From Thermoplasmata archaeon (GTDB lineage: Archaea > Thermoplasmatota > Thermoplasmata > UBA10834 > DTMW01), in assembly GCA_029858465.1 (NCBI GenBank), contig JAOUEZ010000022.1, forward strand, positions 1 through 11,980: a stretch of DNA of 11,980 bases, read 5' to 3'. Under the pieces are notes generated by a model. It saw only the letters and a program-made list of their open reading frames with translations. It made no database searches and was not told the origin of the DNA. The translations under genes were made by a program, and so were the position numbers. Positions 1-6,994 of the stretch are shown in pieces. The first letter of the stretch is position 1. Each line of letters begins with the position of its first letter.

Positions 1-657
1 GGGTTCTATGAGCGATGCGGTAAAGTGAAGACTCTCGGCGGAGGAGTCGGATCGATCAGCGTCATTGGGGCGGTATCCCCGTCAGGAGGAGATTTCTCGG
101 AGCCTGTGACACAGAACACACTGAGGATCGTGAAGGTCTTTTGGGCGCTCGATTCAAAGTTGCGAGAGCGAAGGCACTTCCCGGCGATCAACTGGCTCAC
201 ATCCTACAGCCTCTACAGCGGCCAGCTGGACGACTGGTACAGAAAGAACATCAACGAGGATTGGAACGGCCTGAGACAGTGGGCGATGGAAACGCTTCAG
301 AAAGAATCGGAGCTGCAGGAGATAGTCCAACTGGTCGGTTCCGACGCTCTCCCGGAGGAGCAGAGACTGATTCTGGAAATTGCGAGGATGATCCGGGAAT
401 ACTTCCTGCAGCAGAGCGCGTATCATCCGGTCGACACCTACAGCCCTCTCAAAAGACAGTTTGCGTACATGGATGCGATCAGGAGATTCGGAAAGCTTGC
501 TCAAAAGGCAATCTCGCTCGAAATCTCTCTCGACAAAATAATCGAGCTGCCGTGCAGGGCCGAGCTCGGCAAAATGAAGTTCGAGGAAAAAATCGACACC
601 GAGCTGCCGAATGTCGTCAAGGACATAGAGAAACAGTTTGCTGAGCTGGGGGTGTGA
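1..657 (+). CDS. atpA: A-type ATP synthase catalytic subunit A, C-terminal part (5' end outside window)
   Basis: The frame is open from base 1 and gives 218 codons of the catalytic A subunit of the archaeal A1Ao ATP synthase, which couples ion flow across the membrane to ATP synthesis. Full-length family members are about 580 residues, so roughly the last third is here. The P-loop and Walker B lie upstream of the window. What is visible is the very conserved block PSGGDFSEPVTQ followed by KVFWALD, RRHFPAINWLTSYSLY, then the helical C-terminal domain to a TGA stop. The GTG at 25 is in frame but is internal, not the start. The stop is only 4 nt before the ATG of atpB, and the gene order A-B-D is the usual archaeal one, so all are surely co-transcribed. 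Nothing looks broken. Confidence 0.97.
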   Translation, partial: GFYERCGKVKTLGGGVGSISVIGAVSPSGGDFSEPVTQNTLRIVKVFWALDSKLRERRHFPAINWLTSYSLYSGQLDDWYRKNINEDWNGLRQWAMETLQKESELQEIVQLVGSDALPEEQRLILEIARMIREYFLQQSAYHPVDTYSPLKRQFAYMDAIRRFGKLAQKAISLEISLDKIIELPCRAELGKMKFEEKIDTELPNVVKDIEKQFAELGV

Positions 658-661
658 AGAG

Positions 662-2041
662 ATGCTGAAGGAGTACAAGACGATCAAAGAGATTGCGGGC
701 CCCCTGATATTCGTTGAGAAGACCGAGCCAGTAGGATATGGCGAGCTGGTCAAGATCACACTGCCCGACGGGTCCATGAAGAGAGGGCAGGTTTTGGATA
801 CTTCGAGGGATGTTGTCGTCGTTCAGGTGTTCGAAGGCACCGGAGGAATCGACCGTCAATCATCGGTGAAATTCCTAGGGGAAACGCTCAAGATGCCCGT
901 CTCAAAGGACATGCTCGGCAGAATCCTCTCCGGAGCGGGGGATCCGTTGGATGGAGGTCCTCCGATTATCCCTGAGGACCGTCTCGACATTATCGGCGCG
1001 GCGATAAACCCGTACGCCAGGGACAATCCCCAGGAGTTCATTCAGACAGGAATATCAACGATCGACGGAATGAACACCCTTGTGAGAGGGCAGAAACTCC
1101 CGATATTCTCAGGAGCAGGTCTGCCCCACAATGATATCGCGCTTCAGATCGCGCGACAGGCGAAGGTTCTCGGGAGCGGCGATGTATTCGCCGTGGTTTT
1201 CGCCGCAATGGGCATCACAAGCGAAGAAGCACAATATTTCATGAGGGACTTCGAGAGGACAGGCGCGCTGAAAAGAGCGGTCGTCTTTCTCAACCTTGCG
1301 GATGACCCGGCGATCGAGCGTCTCATTACACCGAGACTCGCACTCACGACCGCCGAATATCTCGCATTCACACAGGACATGCACGTCCTTGTCATTCTGA
1401 CGGATATCACGAACTACTGCGAGGCGCTGAGACAGATTGGTGCCGCGAGAGAGGAGGTTCCAGCGAGGAGAGGATACCCAGGATACATGTACACCGATCT
1501 TGCATCGATGTATGAACGAGCTGGAAGGATCAAGAACAAGAAAGGGTCGATCACTCAGGTGCCGATCCTGTCCATGCCGGGTGACGATATCACACACCCT
1601 ATTCCTGACCTGACCGGATACATAACTGAAGGTCAGATCGTGGCATCGAGAGAATTGCACAGGGCGGGCATCTATCCGCCTGTCGCTGTCGGCAGATCCT
1701 TGTCCCGTCTGATGGGGCAGGGGATCGGCGCAGGACACACAAGAGACGATCACAGGGCGTTGTCCGATCAGCTTTACGCCGCATACGCGGAAGGGAGAGA
1801 TCTTAGAGGGCTGGTCGCGATAGTCGGCAAGGAAGCCCTGTCATCTAGGGATAGAAAATTCCTGGATTTCGCCGACGCCTTCGAGGACCGTTTCGTCAGG
1901 CAGCGGCACGATGAGGATAGGACCATCGAGCAGACGCTAGATCTCGGATGGGATCTGCTGGCTTCCCTGCCGGAGGACACCTTGACCAAGATCGATCGTA
2001 AGCTCATCGACAAATATCATCCCGCGCACAAGAAGAAGTAG
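662..2041 (+). CDS. atpB: A-type ATP synthase regulatory subunit B
   Basis: This 459-residue protein is the non-catalytic B subunit that alternates with A in the A1 head. It starts MLKEYKTIKEIAGPL, has the N-terminal beta-barrel (about 1-75), then the nucleotide-binding domain. The P-loop position reads SGAGLPHN (about 150-157), the degenerate form typical of B subunits rather than GxxGxGKT, so it binds but does not hydrolyse nucleotide. Further family blocks are GYPGYMYTDLASMYERAGR, PGDDITHPIPDLTGYITEGQI and a basic C-terminus ending HPAHKKK. I chose the ATG at 662 over the in-frame TTG at 638 because 638 lies inside atpA and 662 has a purine-rich GGGGGTG about 7 nt upstream and matches the family N-terminus. 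It sits between atpA and atpD. Confidence 0.98.
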   Translation: MLKEYKTIKEIAGPLIFVEKTEPVGYGELVKITLPDGSMKRGQVLDTSRDVVVVQVFEGTGGIDRQSSVKFLGETLKMPVSKDMLGRILSGAGDPLDGGPPIIPEDRLDIIGAAINPYARDNPQEFIQTGISTIDGMNTLVRGQKLPIFSGAGLPHNDIALQIARQAKVLGSGDVFAVVFAAMGITSEEAQYFMRDFERTGALKRAVVFLNLADDPAIERLITPRLALTTAEYLAFTQDMHVLVILTDITNYCEALRQIGAAREEVPARRGYPGYMYTDLASMYERAGRIKNKKGSITQVPILSMPGDDITHPIPDLTGYITEGQIVASRELHRAGIYPPVAVGRSLSRLMGQGIGAGHTRDDHRALSDQLYAAYAEGRDLRGLVAIVGKEALSSRDRKFLDFADAFEDRFVRQRHDEDRTIEQTLDLGWDLLASLPEDTLTKIDRKLIDKYHPAHKKK

Positions 2042-2053
2042 AGGTCGTCAGAA

Positions 2054-2686
2054 TTGCCAAGAATCGAGATACAGCCCACAAGATCCGAGCTTCAGGAAAC
2101 CAATCGGAGGATTCATCTCACAACGAATGGGCACAGGATACTGAAGCTTAAGCGGGACGGTCTGATAATGGAATTCTTCAAGATACTCGATGAGGCAAAG
2201 GATATCCGCGAGGATATCGTCAGGAAATACCAGGAATCCTCGGAACGGATCGCGATCGCCGATGCGGTCGACGGGGTGCTAGCAGTGCGCTCCGCCGCGC
2301 TCGCGATATCGCGAAAACCAAAGATAGAATTGCTGACGAGGAATCTGATGGGGGTAGTCGTACCGGAGATTGAGGCCACGACTATTCGAACCCCTCCGGA
2401 AGACCGCGGGTATGGCATCATAGGCACATCCCCTCACATCGATCTCGCTGCAGACTCATATCAGCGTCTGCTCGAGACCGTAGTCAAGGCAGCGGAGCTC
2501 GAGACGACGATGCGGAGACTGCTTGAGGAGATAGAGCGGACGAAGAGACGGGTCAACGCTTTGGAATTCAAAGTCCTTCCCGATCTGCTCGAGACGAAGA
2601 AGTTCATCGAGATGCGCCTCGAGGAGATGGAGCGAGATAATATATTCCGATTGAAGCGGATAAAGGCAAAGGCCAAAGAAGCATGA
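2054..2686 (+). CDS. atpD: A-type ATP synthase subunit D (central stalk)
   Basis: This 210-residue protein is subunit D, the coiled-coil rotor shaft that turns inside the A3B3 head and transmits torque. The family start is clear: PRIEIQPTRSEL within the first residues, followed by a long helix with LKLKRDGLIMEFFKIL. The C-terminal half (about 145-205) is a second long charged helix with RRLLEEIERTKRRVNALE, the partner strand of the coiled coil. Length is normal for the family. The start is TTG at 2054; the preceding GAGGT at 2041-2045 has suitable spacing of 8 nt, and no ATG would keep the conserved N-terminus. It begins 12 nt after atpB ends, and its stop overlaps the ATG of a small membrane protein. 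Confidence 0.96.
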   Translation: MPRIEIQPTRSELQETNRRIHLTTNGHRILKLKRDGLIMEFFKILDEAKDIREDIVRKYQESSERIAIADAVDGVLAVRSAALAISRKPKIELLTRNLMGVVVPEIEATTIRTPPEDRGYGIIGTSPHIDLAADSYQRLLETVVKAAELETTMRRLLEEIERTKRRVNALEFKVLPDLLETKKFIEMRLEEMERDNIFRLKRIKAKAKEA

Positions 2687-2835
2687 AAGAAAAATATACC
2701 ATCGAGAGATTGATGGGCACTCCCGAAAAGCGCGCCCGTCTGGCGCGCATCATATACATAATATCCTACGTAATGCTATTGCTCGGTTTCGTTCTCATAA
2801 TTCTGTCGTTCATATATCCCGATCTTCTCAGGTGA
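2683..2835 (+). CDS. Small single-pass membrane protein, coupled to atpD
   Basis: A 50-codon ORF begins at an ATG that shares the four bases ATGA with the atpD stop, the classical layout for translational coupling. The protein has a charged N-terminal part (MKEKYTIERLMGTPEKRARL), then one strongly hydrophobic stretch at about 23-45 (IIYIISYVMLLLGFVLIIL), and a short tail ending YPDLLR. The basic residues just before the hydrophobic stretch predict the N-terminus inside. I do not recognise a family. No strong Shine-Dalgarno is seen, so it would depend on ribosomes finishing atpD. Its last 8 bases overlap the end of the convergent polB gene. Operon position suggests a link to the ATP synthase or its assembly, but this is inference; it could also be unrelated. 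Confidence 0.68.
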   Translation: MKEKYTIERLMGTPEKRARLARIIYIISYVMLLLGFVLIILSFIYPDLLR

Positions 2836-4264
2836 ACTTCACTACTCTTGCCTTCCCGATCCCGAGATGAACCATGAACGCCTTGCACGGGTCGGGCATG
2901 TGGTTGTGCATGCGCTGAAAAGCAGTCTGCGATTGCCAAGTTGAAGCGTTTATCATTATCACGCCCCTGTAATCGCCCATGCCCGCATGATGGACGTGTC
3001 CCGTGACGAAAATGTCCGGGATGTCCTCTATGACGAGGTAGTCTTTCTCTTCGGGCGCAATCGCCGTCCTTTCACCGTATATCGGGGCGAGATGTCTCCT
3101 TCTCAACATCTCCTTCATGACGTCGAGCGGCTTGTCATAGCTCAGACCGGGTATTGCAGCTATCCAGTCATCTATGCTCCTTCCATGGTAGATCAGGATG
3201 TTCCTCCCTTCAAGCTCGATCTGCGCGGGATTTCCGACCATGCTCACGTTCGAATCAAAGAATTTCCCAAAAGATTCGGGCAATGATGGCTGTGGTTCTG
3301 CTAATCTGACGGCGTCATGGTTTCCAGGGCATGCGATAATAGATATGTCGTCCCTGATCTCCTTGAGATATTCGGCGAGCAATTCATACTGTCTGTATAT
3401 GTCGTCGATTCTTAGCTCATCTTCTTGTTCCGGGTATATTCCGATGCCGTCCACAAGATCTCCGGGCATTATCATGTATCTGACATTTTTCGCCTCATCA
3501 GCGGTCTTGAGCCAATCGATGAACGAGTTCCATTGATTCTCGAGGAACATATCGCTTCCCACATGGATGTCGCCAACGAATATCGCCCAAGCATCGGAGT
3601 CGTTCTTCTTCATTCCCCCGCCTACTGGCACATCCGGGCGAATGATTTCGTCGGCGACGATCATGTCGCCCTTCTTTGCGACCTTGCCGATGACTCCAAT
3701 GACCTCGTCACTCACGATTGTATCTGAGAATGCAGGTGAATTTTTTATGGCCAGCACGAGAATCGAATCATCCTCATCCTCGAGCCTGATCAGCCTGTGC
3801 CCATTTTTTGTGGTCCTGACCTCGCTCACCATGCCGACGAGTCTAATCTCTCCATCGCTTCTCCTTGCCTTCGATATCGAGGCTGCACCCAAAAGTTCTC
3901 TTCTTCTCAAAAGCAATTTCTTAACCGTCTTGTATCTGCTCCGGAACAGTTTCACAAAGCTGTTGATGTCTCCGATACATGTCGAATTGCCAGTTATATC
4001 TTTTAAAACATTTATCTTTGGTTCCATCGGTGGCTTTGATATTTTTGTCAGAATATTGATCTGATTCATCTCGGCAATGTTCTTCGAACTCAAGATGTTC
4101 TGAAGTTGCCCAAGAGTGATTATCATCGAAGAGTTCCTTTCCGAGATGAGCAGTTGAGTCTCAACGAGTTCCAGTGGGTTGGGTTGCCTGCATAAGAAAT
4201 CCGCTGCGTCGGGCTCTATGAGCACTCCGTGTTTGGAAAGCAGTTCAAGAACCCGTCGCTTCAT
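2828..4264 (-). CDS. polB: DNA polymerase D small subunit DP1 (3'-5' exonuclease)
   Basis: This 478-residue protein is DP1, the proofreading subunit of the archaeal replicative polymerase PolD; its partner DP2 is not in the window. The N-terminal 75 or so residues are helical (MKRRVLELLSKHGVLIEPDA), a middle part around 138-215 looks like the OB fold (RLVGMVSEVR, HRLIRLED), and 225-478 is the calcineurin-like phosphoesterase. All metal-site motifs are present: GDIHVGS (D232, H234), GDLVDG (D269), GNHD (N315, H316), YHGRS (H360) and GHVHH (H423, H425), so the exonuclease should be active. The start is ATG at 4264; a TATA-like CTATTTAAAG lies about 27 nt upstream, implying a leaderless or nearly leaderless mRNA. 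It converges on the atp operon. Confidence 0.96.
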   Translation of the reverse strand: MKRRVLELLSKHGVLIEPDAADFLCRQPNPLELVETQLLISERNSSMIITLGQLQNILSSKNIAEMNQINILTKISKPPMEPKINVLKDITGNSTCIGDINSFVKLFRSRYKTVKKLLLRRRELLGAASISKARRSDGEIRLVGMVSEVRTTKNGHRLIRLEDEDDSILVLAIKNSPAFSDTIVSDEVIGVIGKVAKKGDMIVADEIIRPDVPVGGGMKKNDSDAWAIFVGDIHVGSDMFLENQWNSFIDWLKTADEAKNVRYMIMPGDLVDGIGIYPEQEDELRIDDIYRQYELLAEYLKEIRDDISIIACPGNHDAVRLAEPQPSLPESFGKFFDSNVSMVGNPAQIELEGRNILIYHGRSIDDWIAAIPGLSYDKPLDVMKEMLRRRHLAPIYGERTAIAPEEKDYLVIEDIPDIFVTGHVHHAGMGDYRGVIMINASTWQSQTAFQRMHNHMPDPCKAFMVHLGIGKARVVKFT

Positions 4265-4286
4265 ACTCGGTTACTAGCAATAGCGA

Positions 4287-4296
4287 CTTTAAATAG
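4287..4296. promoter_or_regulatory. Shared TATA-like element, divergent promoter of polB and the 4318/4539 unit
   Basis: CTTTAAATAG contains the palindrome TTTAAA (4288-4293), which reads as a TATA-like box on both strands. Its centre is 26.5 nt from the first base of the polB ATG (4264) and 27.5 nt from the GTG at 4318. Archaeal transcription usually begins about 25-27 nt from the box centre, so initiation would fall at or within a few bases of both start codons. No Shine-Dalgarno fits in front of either codon. This supports leaderless transcripts, certainly plausible for polB and less sure for the other side. Confidence 0.55.
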
Positions 4297-4317
4297 ATTG
4301 CTTCTGATTCTCGAGCC

Positions 4318-4542
4318 GTGCAGTTGAAACGAAAAACCAGCATTTTTTCTATTTCCAATTTTGAGAACACATTTGAACGCTCAAAGATATTCATTATCGA
4401 CGGTGAGACAAAGAATGCCGTAGAATCCGGGGATGAATTTCATGAGAAATATGCGAGTTCGTCCGATATTACTAATTCTATCGTGAGTTCTCCCCACATT
4501 AAAAGGAACAATCTCGTGAGTAAGGGAGCGGGCGCATCATGA
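4318..4542 (+). CDS. Possible small protein of unknown function, upstream of TIM-barrel gene
   Basis: A 74-codon ORF starts at GTG and ends with a TGA that overlaps the next ATG (ATGA). The predicted protein is hydrophilic and rich in Ser, Asn, Lys and Glu, with no membrane segment, no cysteine and no motif I recognise. Two points favour it: the ATGA overlap with the following gene, and a TATA-like box about 27 nt before the GTG, which fits a leaderless start. Against it: the GTG start is weak, the stretch is more AT-rich than the neighbours, and an ORF of this length can occur by chance. If it is not a gene, this stretch is simply a long 5' leader of the TIM-barrel gene. Confidence 0.4.
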   Translation: MQLKRKTSIFSISNFENTFERSKIFIIDGETKNAVESGDEFHEKYASSSDITNSIVSSPHIKRNNLVSKGAGAS

Positions 4543-5306
4543 TAGGCATCTCTAGTCCGACATTCTCATTTGCACCCTTCGATCAAGTTTTAGAGCGCAT
4601 TGCAAAAGAATTCGAATTGTGGGAAATAGTCGCGGAGTTTGAACATATTTTGGATAAAAATGAGGAAAGAATTTCGTATGCATCCGATTCTTACGATATC
4701 AAATTTCAGGCTCATGCGCCGATTGCGGATATGAATATCGGTAGCCCGGTAGAAAATATCCGGGAAGCGTCTCTCAAAGAGCTCTTCTCATTGATTGATG
4801 CCTGCGACAGACTTTCGATAGATCTCCTGACGTTGCACCCCGGAATGGCAATTGCATATGGAGAAGAGCTCAAGCCGAAGGTCAGAGACGCGACTCGGCA
4901 ATCGTTGAAACAGATAGACCGGAAACTACAGGATTTGAATGTTCGTGTCGCTTTGGAAAATATGCCTCCCGCCGATTGGAGCATAGGCTATGATCTCAAA
5001 GAGTTGCTATTGATGATCGAAGGAACAAAGATTGGGATATGCTTCGACACGGGTCATGCGAATGTCGCGCATACCGTCGATACTTTCGTGAGGGATGATT
5101 ATCCTCTGATAAATATTCACATTCACAACAACTCAGGATTGTTCGACGAGCATCTGATTCTCGACAAGGGCAGTCTCGACTTGAAATCGGTAGTCTCGCG
5201 CCTCAAGAAATTCTATGAAGGGAATTACGTTATCGAGGCACGGACTCTCGAAGAGGGCATGGAGAGCAGGGACATTCTAAGAAACATGCTTGACGACTCA
5301 GCATGA
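4539..5306 (+). CDS. Sugar phosphate isomerase/epimerase-like TIM-barrel protein
   Basis: This 255-residue protein belongs to the xylose isomerase-like / AP endonuclease family 2 TIM-barrel superfamily (COG1082 type). Visible candidate metal ligands follow the family pattern along the barrel strands: H59 (QAHAPIADMN), H100 (LTLHPG), E140 (VALENMP), D170 and H173 (CFDTGHAN), H194/H196 (INIHIHNN) and E233 (VIEAR). Length is normal. The fold and metal site are sure, but the substrate is not: members include sugar and inositol isomerases, epimerases and endonuclease IV. The lack of the extra loops of Nfo makes a DNA repair enzyme less likely. Start ATG at 4539 with AAGGGAG ending 10 nt upstream. 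It follows the doubtful ORF by ATGA overlap and converges with the protease gene, with 15 bp between stops. Confidence 0.9.
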   Translation: MIGISSPTFSFAPFDQVLERIAKEFELWEIVAEFEHILDKNEERISYASDSYDIKFQAHAPIADMNIGSPVENIREASLKELFSLIDACDRLSIDLLTLHPGMAIAYGEELKPKVRDATRQSLKQIDRKLQDLNVRVALENMPPADWSIGYDLKELLLMIEGTKIGICFDTGHANVAHTVDTFVRDDYPLINIHIHNNSGLFDEHLILDKGSLDLKSVVSRLKKFYEGNYVIEARTLEEGMESRDILRNMLDDSA

Positions 5307-5321
5307 TCGATGGAAAAATTT

Positions 5322-6416
5322 TCAGGTCCTGCCGAGTTCTGCCGGATATTGAGGATCTCGGGCTTTCGTCCATCGCTCGTACGCATCTCGGAAGAATCGA
5401 ACGACCTTCATGGAATAATAGACGAAGAACATGCCACCGGCCAATAACCATATAATTGTCATCAATCCGAAAAGAGGGGAGCTGGTGGCGTTCAGATATG
5501 TCAGCGGGATGCTCAGGAAATTGAAGGCGAAATGGAACATCACAGCCGCAAAGAATCCGATTCTGATAAAAATATAGCCAAAGCAAAAGCCTACTAGGAT
5601 CGAAGGAGGCACTTTCCAGAAATCCCAGCCAGGTGCGTGCGCCAGGCCGAACATGAGTGCCGAGAAGATTATCAATCCGATTTCGACTGCGCCAAGATTC
5701 AGATTCCCGCCCACGAAATATCTTTTTGGCGATTTGAGTGCTTCCCGCCTGAACAATAGATCTATCCAGAGCAGAGGCACTCCGATCAATAGAACCCTTG
5801 ATATGATCTCCTCCCAGACGGATGCGTCGGCGAAATTGTATATCATCAGCCAAAGGGGCATCGTCTCGTAATCGGGGACATTCGGAGCCGCTCCTCCTGT
5901 TCTTAATAGCATATAATATATCATGTTGAATACTAGCATCGCGAAGAATAGTCCGCCGAGCGTGAGTATCTCGCTATGCTTGCCTGGTTTTCCGTCAATC
6001 ATCTCTTTCAATGTTTTCTTGATGCTTTTCCCCATCAGCAATAGATAGGAGATTGTTATCGTGCCCGCGAGGAACAGATAGAACAGAACCAACGCGGTCC
6101 CTGATATGCTGATTATTGGTGTCGGGAAGGGTATCATGATGAAGAGATAATCCGTCCTAGAAAAGAGATTGTCGACTATCTCGGATGTCATTATCAGCAT
6201 GACAATGACTGCCAAAACGAGGTAGATGAACAATGAGAGGCTGCAAGCAGTTCCCAATTGCTTCAGCAGCTTCTTCATTTCTGCTGCCCATCGCTTCTTC
6301 TCCTCATCTCCCCAAGATTGAGGTCTCGGTTGTGGCTGATAATAATATGGGTATGTCCACTGCTGCTGAGCTGGTGAAGGTGTCTGTCGCTGGGCAGATT
6401 GCGGATCCCCAATCAT
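5322..6416 (-). CDS. CPBP family intramembrane glutamic protease (CAAX/Rce1-like)
   Basis: A 364-residue polytopic membrane protein of the CPBP (CAAX protease and bacteriocin-processing) family. Numbered from the ATG at 6416, the signature motifs are all present: WEEIISR (E202, E203, R207), FGLAH (H260) and HFAFN (H295, N299). These build the intramembrane glutamic protease site seen in Rce1-type enzymes. About eight hydrophobic segments lie between 53 and 335. The N-terminus is unusual: about 30 residues rich in Pro, Gln and Tyr (YPYYYQPQPRPQ) before a charged amphipathic stretch, likely a disordered cytoplasmic tail. Start could be ATG 6416 or the adjacent GTG 6419; AGGAGA lies 7-10 nt upstream. 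Substrate is unknown. It is divergent from the V4R operon, and nothing ties it to immunity here. Confidence 0.92.
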   Translation of the reverse strand: MIGDPQSAQRQTPSPAQQQWTYPYYYQPQPRPQSWGDEEKKRWAAEMKKLLKQLGTACSLSLFIYLVLAVIVMLIMTSEIVDNLFSRTDYLFIMIPFPTPIISISGTALVLFYLFLAGTITISYLLLMGKSIKKTLKEMIDGKPGKHSEILTLGGLFFAMLVFNMIYYMLLRTGGAAPNVPDYETMPLWLMIYNFADASVWEEIISRVLLIGVPLLWIDLLFRREALKSPKRYFVGGNLNLGAVEIGLIIFSALMFGLAHAPGWDFWKVPPSILVGFCFGYIFIRIGFFAAVMFHFAFNFLSIPLTYLNATSSPLFGLMTIIWLLAGGMFFVYYSMKVVRFFRDAYERWTKARDPQYPAELGRT

Positions 6417-6453
6417 CACTCGGATTCTCCTGCTGTCATAAGCTTCAGATTCC

Positions 6454-6461
6454 TATTTTAT
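6454..6461 (-). promoter_or_regulatory. TATA box for the CPBP protease gene
   Basis: On the minus strand the sequence reads ATAAAATA, an AT-rich box standing out from its surroundings. Its centre is about 38-41 nt before the protease start codons, so initiation near 6431-6433 would give a short leader just long enough to hold the AGGAGA ribosome-binding site at 6426-6431. Position is from base composition and spacing only. Confidence 0.45.
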
Positions 6462-6512
6462 CGTTGCTAGTTTCTGCCATGCATCATAAATGAACAGAAT
6501 GAATCCAGACCA

Positions 6513-6522
6513 CAAAATATAA
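6513..6522 (+). promoter_or_regulatory. TATA box for the V4R-KaiC-DUF835 operon
   Basis: CAAAATATAA is a good TATA-like element on the plus strand. Initiation would be expected near 6544, giving a leader of roughly 48 nt before the V4R ATG at 6593. The leader holds GGGGTGA at 6564-6570, which resembles a Shine-Dalgarno but lies 22 nt from the ATG, too far for normal use. Either translation does not rely on it or the leader has another role. Confidence 0.45.
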
Positions 6523-6592
6523 GACATTACCTTGGGATATTCCGGCCATAGAACTGATTGTTCGGGGTGAGCTGCTGACACAAGATACTGGT

Positions 6593-6994
6593 ATGGAGAG
6601 GTCAATTAAGCTCAGGCGAGAGGAGCTTATAGCGACCAAGAAGCTTTATGAGACCGTCATGACCTTCGCGGCTCATGGTCTGTTTTACCGTGCAGGGAGG
6701 CTTATTGGCGAGAGAATCGCTAAGACCCTCGGTACGGATGTCGCAGACTTGAAGCAATATCTCATCGACGAGGGATGGGTTCTCGATATCGATTTTGAGG
6801 GCGACACGGTAATAGCAAAAGGGTCGATCGAGGTTGTCGAATCAGATGTGCCGACTTGCCACATGCTGAGGGGGTTGCTTTCGAAGTTCTTCGAGGAAAA
6901 GATCGGGAGGGATGTATACTGCCATGAGAGAAGTTGCCAATCCAAAGGTGACGAATACTGCGTCTTCTCTCTTGATGCGGAGATGATTAAATGA
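6593..6994 (+). CDS. V4R domain protein (small-molecule-binding sensor domain)
   Basis: A 133-residue protein that is essentially a single V4R (4-vinyl reductase) domain. Family marks are LFYRAGRLIGERIAK near 30-44 and the C-terminal cysteine block: C89 in VPTCHMLRGLL, C110 and C115 in YCHERSC, then G119 and C123 in SKGDEYCVFSL. V4R domains occur in the chlorophyll-pathway protein BchJ and as effector-sensing domains of NtrC-type activators such as DmpR and XylR, where cysteines bind metal. Standing alone here, it most likely senses a small hydrophobic ligand and passes the signal to the KaiC-like ATPase, whose ATG overlaps this gene's stop. That role is inference. Start ATG 6593 has no well-placed ribosome-binding site; the next in-frame ATG (6659) would remove the first helix. 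Confidence 0.9.
   Translation: MERSIKLRREELIATKKLYETVMTFAAHGLFYRAGRLIGERIAKTLGTDVADLKQYLIDEGWVLDIDFEGDTVIAKGSIEVVESDVPTCHMLRGLLSKFFEEKIGRDVYCHERSCQSKGDEYCVFSLDAEMIK

Noticed and set aside
154..777. Long minus-strand ORF opposite atpA/atpB
   Set aside because: It is antisense to well-recognised atpA and atpB sequence, and its translation resembles no protein family; it mirrors the codon bias of the real genes.
1109..1753. 214-codon minus-strand ORF inside atpB
   Set aside because: Fully inside a clear atpB gene on the other strand, with low-sense Arg/Cys/Ser-rich translation; a codon-bias shadow.
3567..4064. 165-codon plus-strand ORF opposite polB
   Set aside because: Its Ser/Leu/Phe-rich translation lies entirely antisense to the intact polB frame with all exonuclease motifs.
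5313..5323. GAAAAATTTTC between two convergent stops as a bidirectional terminator
   Set aside because: Only 4-5 T residues per strand and no GC-rich stem; too weak to call, although archaeal termination can use short T tracts.
5230..5853. 207-codon minus-strand ORF near the CPBP gene
   Set aside because: It overlaps the CPBP frame on the same strand and the end of the TIM-barrel gene; the CPBP frame has the catalytic motifs and membrane segments, this one has none.
5322..6416. Reading the CPBP protein as an abortive-infection or other defence gene
   Set aside because: CPBP proteins are often labelled Abi, but no neighbouring defence gene, toxin or mobile element is visible here.
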